Origin: Sphingobacterium sp. UBA5670
GTDB lineage: Bacteria; Bacteroidota; Bacteroidia; Sphingobacteriales; Sphingobacteriaceae
Assembly: GCF_002420705.1 (NCBI RefSeq)
Contig: NZ_DIIM01000021.1
Span: forward strand, 528,581-592,580
Direction: 5' to 3'
Length of the DNA stretch: 64,000 bases
Made by a program: the position numbers and the translations under genes
In this document: piece by piece, positions 61,223 through 64,000 of the stretch
Position numbering within the stretch: position 1 is the stretch's first letter
Layout: every line of letters starts with the position of its first letter
Notes under the pieces: generated by a model
What the model saw: the letters and a program-made list of their open reading frames with translations, nothing else
The model's database searches: none
Told to the model about the DNA's origin: nothing

Positions 61223-63697
61223 TTAATTCAGTTGCTCCCTAAACGTGTAGTTCTTCCCCGGCAAGGTCAGCACATCGTATTCATAAACACTTGGCAATTC
61301 AATTCCTTTCAAATGTGAATCTGCCGACTGAATAGGCCCTGGTATTTGTATTGGATTTAAAAGAGGGTTTGTCTGATTCCCTTTTGCGACCTGGAGCCCA
61401 GGGCCTTTTAATGGGAATCTTGTACGCAAGCGCAAATTGCCCCCTAATGCCGAAAATACCTGAAGCTCCTTTACCTTTCCTTTTTTCCACTGCAGGTCAA
61501 TTTCAAACCCACCGCGCGTTTTTATTCCTTTTACCCATCCCTCTTTCCACAGCTCCGGAATAGCCGGCAGCAGATGCACAGCTCCATCGTGGCTTTGAAT
61601 CAGCATTTCGGCGATACCCGCAGTTAGGCCAAAATTACCATCGATCTGAAATGGTGGATGTGCAGTAAACAGGTTTGGATAGGTACGTCCATCAGGATGA
61701 TTTTCATCGGAGACTGTCAGCATTTTTTTTATAATCTCGTAAGCATGGTTTCCATCCAGTAGACGCGCCCATAAATTTATTTTCCATCCGATTGACCATC
61801 CTGTGGCAAAATCTCCCCGATAGACCAATGAATTACGCGCCGCTTCAAACAGTTCAGGCGTGCGGAAAGGCGAGATCTGATTTCCGGGAAATAATCCATA
61901 TAAATGTGATACATGCCGATGTTGATTTTGAGGGTCATCGACATCCTCCAGCCATTCTTGTAGCTGATTATATTTTCCGATATGCATCGGTGGAATACGC
62001 CGCGCCGTAGCCAGCAGTGTATCTTTATAGATGGAATCGATCCCCAGCGCTTCTGCGGCTGAGGCCGTACGGGTCAACATAGCATAGCAGAGCTGATTAT
62101 CCATCGTTACTCCTGCAGCGAGCGGCCCCTGTTCTGGCGAAATGGAAGGGCTTAATACAAGCCATTTTTCCGCAGGATAACCGCGATGCGTTATCAGCGT
62201 GGACAAGAGAAAATCACAAGCCCCCTTCATAACAGGGTAATATTGCCTTAAAAACATCTTATCGCCCGTAAAAAGATAATGCTCCCACAGATGCTGAGAC
62301 AACCATAGCCCCCCACTGGGCCACATTCCGGCAGCCGCAAAATCAATCGGACTGGTCACACGCCAGATATCTGTATTGTGATGAGCCACCCAGCCCCGTG
62401 CATTGTACATGCTCTTCGCTGTTTCTGCTCCACTTTCACTGAGCTCTTTGATCATGGAAAATAATGGTGCATGCGTACTGGAAAGATTAGTGACCTCAGC
62501 TGGCCAGTAATTCATCTCGGTATTTATATTGATTGTATATTTACTGTCCCATGCAGGTTGCATGGACCTGTTCCAGATGCCTTGAAGATTGGCCGGCTGA
62601 CCACCCGGCTGCGAAGAGCAGATAAGCAAATAGCGTCCAAACTGAGCCAACAGTGTCACAAGTGCCGGATCCTGTGTACGGGCAAAATTTGCAATACGCG
62701 ATGGTATGGGCTCCAGCTGTTCGCTGCTATCGCTCCCCAAATGGAGTTGAAAACGACTAAATTGTTTATGATAAGCGACCGTATGTTGCCGCAAAGCGAG
62801 CTGATAATCCTTGCCCATGGCCTTTTGCAGCCGTTCTGCCGCCAGCGTATAAGGATCAGCTCCCAATTGTTTATAATTCTGGAAATTGCTCGCAATTGAA
62901 ATATAGATACGAATGCTGCTCGCTTGCTGTATATCGATCGTCGAGTCCCTTACGACAATATTACCATCTGTATGCTGTAAGCCTGTATGAATTTGGTAGA
63001 CAACCTGTCCGTTTATCCCCTCATGATCCGTCCCCCTACCCGCTAAAATAAGATTTTGCCCCTTTTTAAAAATACGATGCCTCGCTTCATTTTCATAGGT
63101 CAATGTACCGTTGAGCGCTCCCTTCTTGCTTGATGTAATCTGCATGATAATCACATCGTCGGCAAATGAAGTAAAAACTTCTCTGGTAAAAGTCACCCCA
63201 TCAACTTGATAGCGTGACAAGGAGATTGCCCGTTCAAGATCCAGTTCACGATAATAATCCTGAAACTGTTCATGACCCCGAAATTGGAGCAGAAGGTCAC
63301 CCGCTGTCTGATAAGGCATCCCATGTGTCTTAGTGAAAAAAGTTTCATTGGCCAGCCGGTCAGCTTCAGCAGATTTTCCATCGAATATATAATTCTGAAT
63401 GGTTTGCAATGCCGCCCCGCCCTTCTTATTATCATTTCGATAAGGTCCTCCGGCCCAAATTGTTTCTTCATTGAGTTGTATTCTCTCAACAGCTGGAATT
63501 CCGTAAACCATAGCTCCCAACCTTCCATTACCGAGCGGCAGGGCTTGCTCCCATACCTTAGCATCGGCAGGACGATCATACCACATCGTTAATGCCGATC
63601 GTTTCTGGGCAAATGTACTGTTCAGTGATAACATCACGAACAGTACACCAACACATTTAAAAATAAATTTTCCGATCATTTCTCTTACTTGCATCAT
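61223..63697 (-). CDS. GH95 alpha-L-fucosidase/alpha-L-galactosidase
   Basis: An 824-residue exported enzyme with a signal peptide ending NSTFAQ near residue 31. The N-terminal beta region begins LTMWYDRPADAKVWEQALPLGNGRLGAM, the standard GH95 start. The (alpha/alpha)6 catalytic domain has the two active-site Asn in NINTEMNYWPAEV, DNQLCYAM, the VDDPQNQHRHVSHLYGLFPGNQIS block and the Asp in FQIDGNFGLTAGIAEML. GH95 enzymes remove alpha-1,2-L-fucose or, in some Bacteroides xylan clusters, alpha-L-galactose from complex heteroxylan. Given the xylan context the second activity is attractive here. The start at 63697 is kept; MIGKFIF six residues in is an alternative. It is the first complete gene of the cluster in view. 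Confidence 0.9.
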   Translation of the reverse strand: MMQVREMIGKFIFKCVGVLFVMLSLNSTFAQKRSALTMWYDRPADAKVWEQALPLGNGRLGAMVYGIPAVERIQLNEETIWAGGPYRNDNKKGGAALQTIQNYIFDGKSAEADRLANETFFTKTHGMPYQTAGDLLLQFRGHEQFQDYYRELDLERAISLSRYQVDGVTFTREVFTSFADDVIIMQITSSKKGALNGTLTYENEARHRIFKKGQNLILAGRGTDHEGINGQVVYQIHTGLQHTDGNIVVRDSTIDIQQASSIRIYISIASNFQNYKQLGADPYTLAAERLQKAMGKDYQLALRQHTVAYHKQFSRFQLHLGSDSSEQLEPIPSRIANFARTQDPALVTLLAQFGRYLLICSSQPGGQPANLQGIWNRSMQPAWDSKYTININTEMNYWPAEVTNLSSTHAPLFSMIKELSESGAETAKSMYNARGWVAHHNTDIWRVTSPIDFAAAGMWPSGGLWLSQHLWEHYLFTGDKMFLRQYYPVMKGACDFLLSTLITHRGYPAEKWLVLSPSISPEQGPLAAGVTMDNQLCYAMLTRTASAAEALGIDSIYKDTLLATARRIPPMHIGKYNQLQEWLEDVDDPQNQHRHVSHLYGLFPGNQISPFRTPELFEAARNSLVYRGDFATGWSIGWKINLWARLLDGNHAYEIIKKMLTVSDENHPDGRTYPNLFTAHPPFQIDGNFGLTAGIAEMLIQSHDGAVHLLPAIPELWKEGWVKGIKTRGGFEIDLQWKKGKVKELQVFSALGGNLRLRTRFPLKGPGLQVAKGNQTNPLLNPIQIPGPIQSADSHLKGIELPSVYEYDVLTLPGKNYTFREQLN

Positions 63698-63798
63698 CTA
63701 CTGTTTCGAATTATTTTTTCAGGTATTCCATCCCCTATTGAGATCTACCGATCCAGCGTGCCGAACAGGAATCTTCTGATTTATATCGTAGCCGGACA

Positions 63799-64000
63799 CT
63801 ATTTCACTTCCTTACTTTTTGTTCCCTTAAACAACAACTGGGAGACATTATAGAGGTCATTTCTCCATACATTGAAATCATGTCCTCCCGGTTCTAAATA
63901 ATATACATGCGGAACCTGATGCTCCAGCAAATAATCATGGGTCCGCTTACTGATATTGAGCAAGCCATCCTGGTCGCCACAGGAGATCCACAGCAGCTTG
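63799..64000 (-). CDS. CE1-like esterase, C-terminal fragment
   Basis: Minus-strand frame open to the right edge and ending TAG at 63799. The 67 visible residues read KLLWISCGDQDGLLNIS, then RTHDYLLEHQVPHVYYLEPGGHDFNVWRNDLYNVSQLLF and a lysine-rich end. The GDQDGLL and PGGHDFNVWRNDL motifs supply the Asp and His of an alpha/beta-hydrolase triad and match the esterase D/enterochelin-esterase-like group (CE1) that includes feruloyl and acetyl-xylan esterases. It lies 102 bases upstream of the GH95 gene on the same strand and is probably part of the same cluster. The serine nucleophile lies outside the window. Confidence 0.75.
   Translation of the reverse strand, partial: KLLWISCGDQDGLLNISKRTHDYLLEHQVPHVYYLEPGGHDFNVWRNDLYNVSQLLFKGTKSKEVK

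Overview
The window reads as the chromosome of a Bacteroidota member, most likely a Sphingobacterium or close relative. The evidence is a SusC/SusD pair driven by an ECF sigma factor and FecR anti-sigma factor, an STN domain on SusC, many AraC regulators, exported glycoside hydrolases, starts without clear Shine-Dalgarno sequences, and several promoter-like TAnnTTTG boxes. No rRNA, tRNA, CRISPR array, prophage or insertion sequence was recognised.

Layout. 1-3.7 kb: the tail of an outer-membrane barrel gene, a small membrane protein, and an AraC regulator followed by two SDR oxidoreductases, the first carrying an internal stop. 3.7-10.9 kb: a CobW-type zinc GTPase under a probable zinc-responsive operator, a Tat-exported GH116 enzyme, a small barrel protein, an HD-domain remnant, a DsbD-alpha-like protein and small stress-type proteins. 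11-13.1 kb: a two-gene DNA repair operon (radical SAM plus TIGR03915) behind a 25-bp palindrome. 13.1-24.7 kb: metal acquisition. Two paralogous small cysteine proteins are arranged in mirror image, one with a FixH/YtkA-like lipoprotein and the other with a TonB receptor and a PepSY protein; a second TonB/PepSY set lies behind a Fur-like box, its PepSY gene frameshifted.

26.3-39.7 kb: a candidate phosphoester-acquisition locus. The left arm (minus strand) is ECF sigma, FecR, SusC, SusD and a phosphoesterase fused to a PQQ-type propeller. The right arm (plus strand) is a dehydrogenase of the phosphonate-associated family, an organophosphate-type MFS transporter and a second exported phosphoesterase. 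A 15-bp palindrome lies between the arms. Together they could bind a phosphorylated compound at the surface, cleave it in the periplasm, import it and oxidise it; the substrate is unknown.

40.2-46.9 kb: a GH84 hexosaminidase, a CsgG-like secreted protein, a large MscS-type channel and a zinc dehydrogenase. 47.4-64 kb: an AraC regulator and a long minus-strand xylan-degradation cluster (esterase fragment, GH95, GH43, GH43-CBM6, acetylesterase, GH43, GPH symporter, GH10, cytoplasmic-type GH43, GH67) that continues past the right edge. It is split by an internal terminator into an upstream debranching unit and a downstream unit that cuts the backbone, imports oligosaccharides and finishes them. 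No SusC/SusD for xylan is in view.

The first 27 kb holds five disrupted genes (nonsense, frameshift or truncation), which suggests local decay or assembly error. All functions are inferred from sequence reading; no database search was run.
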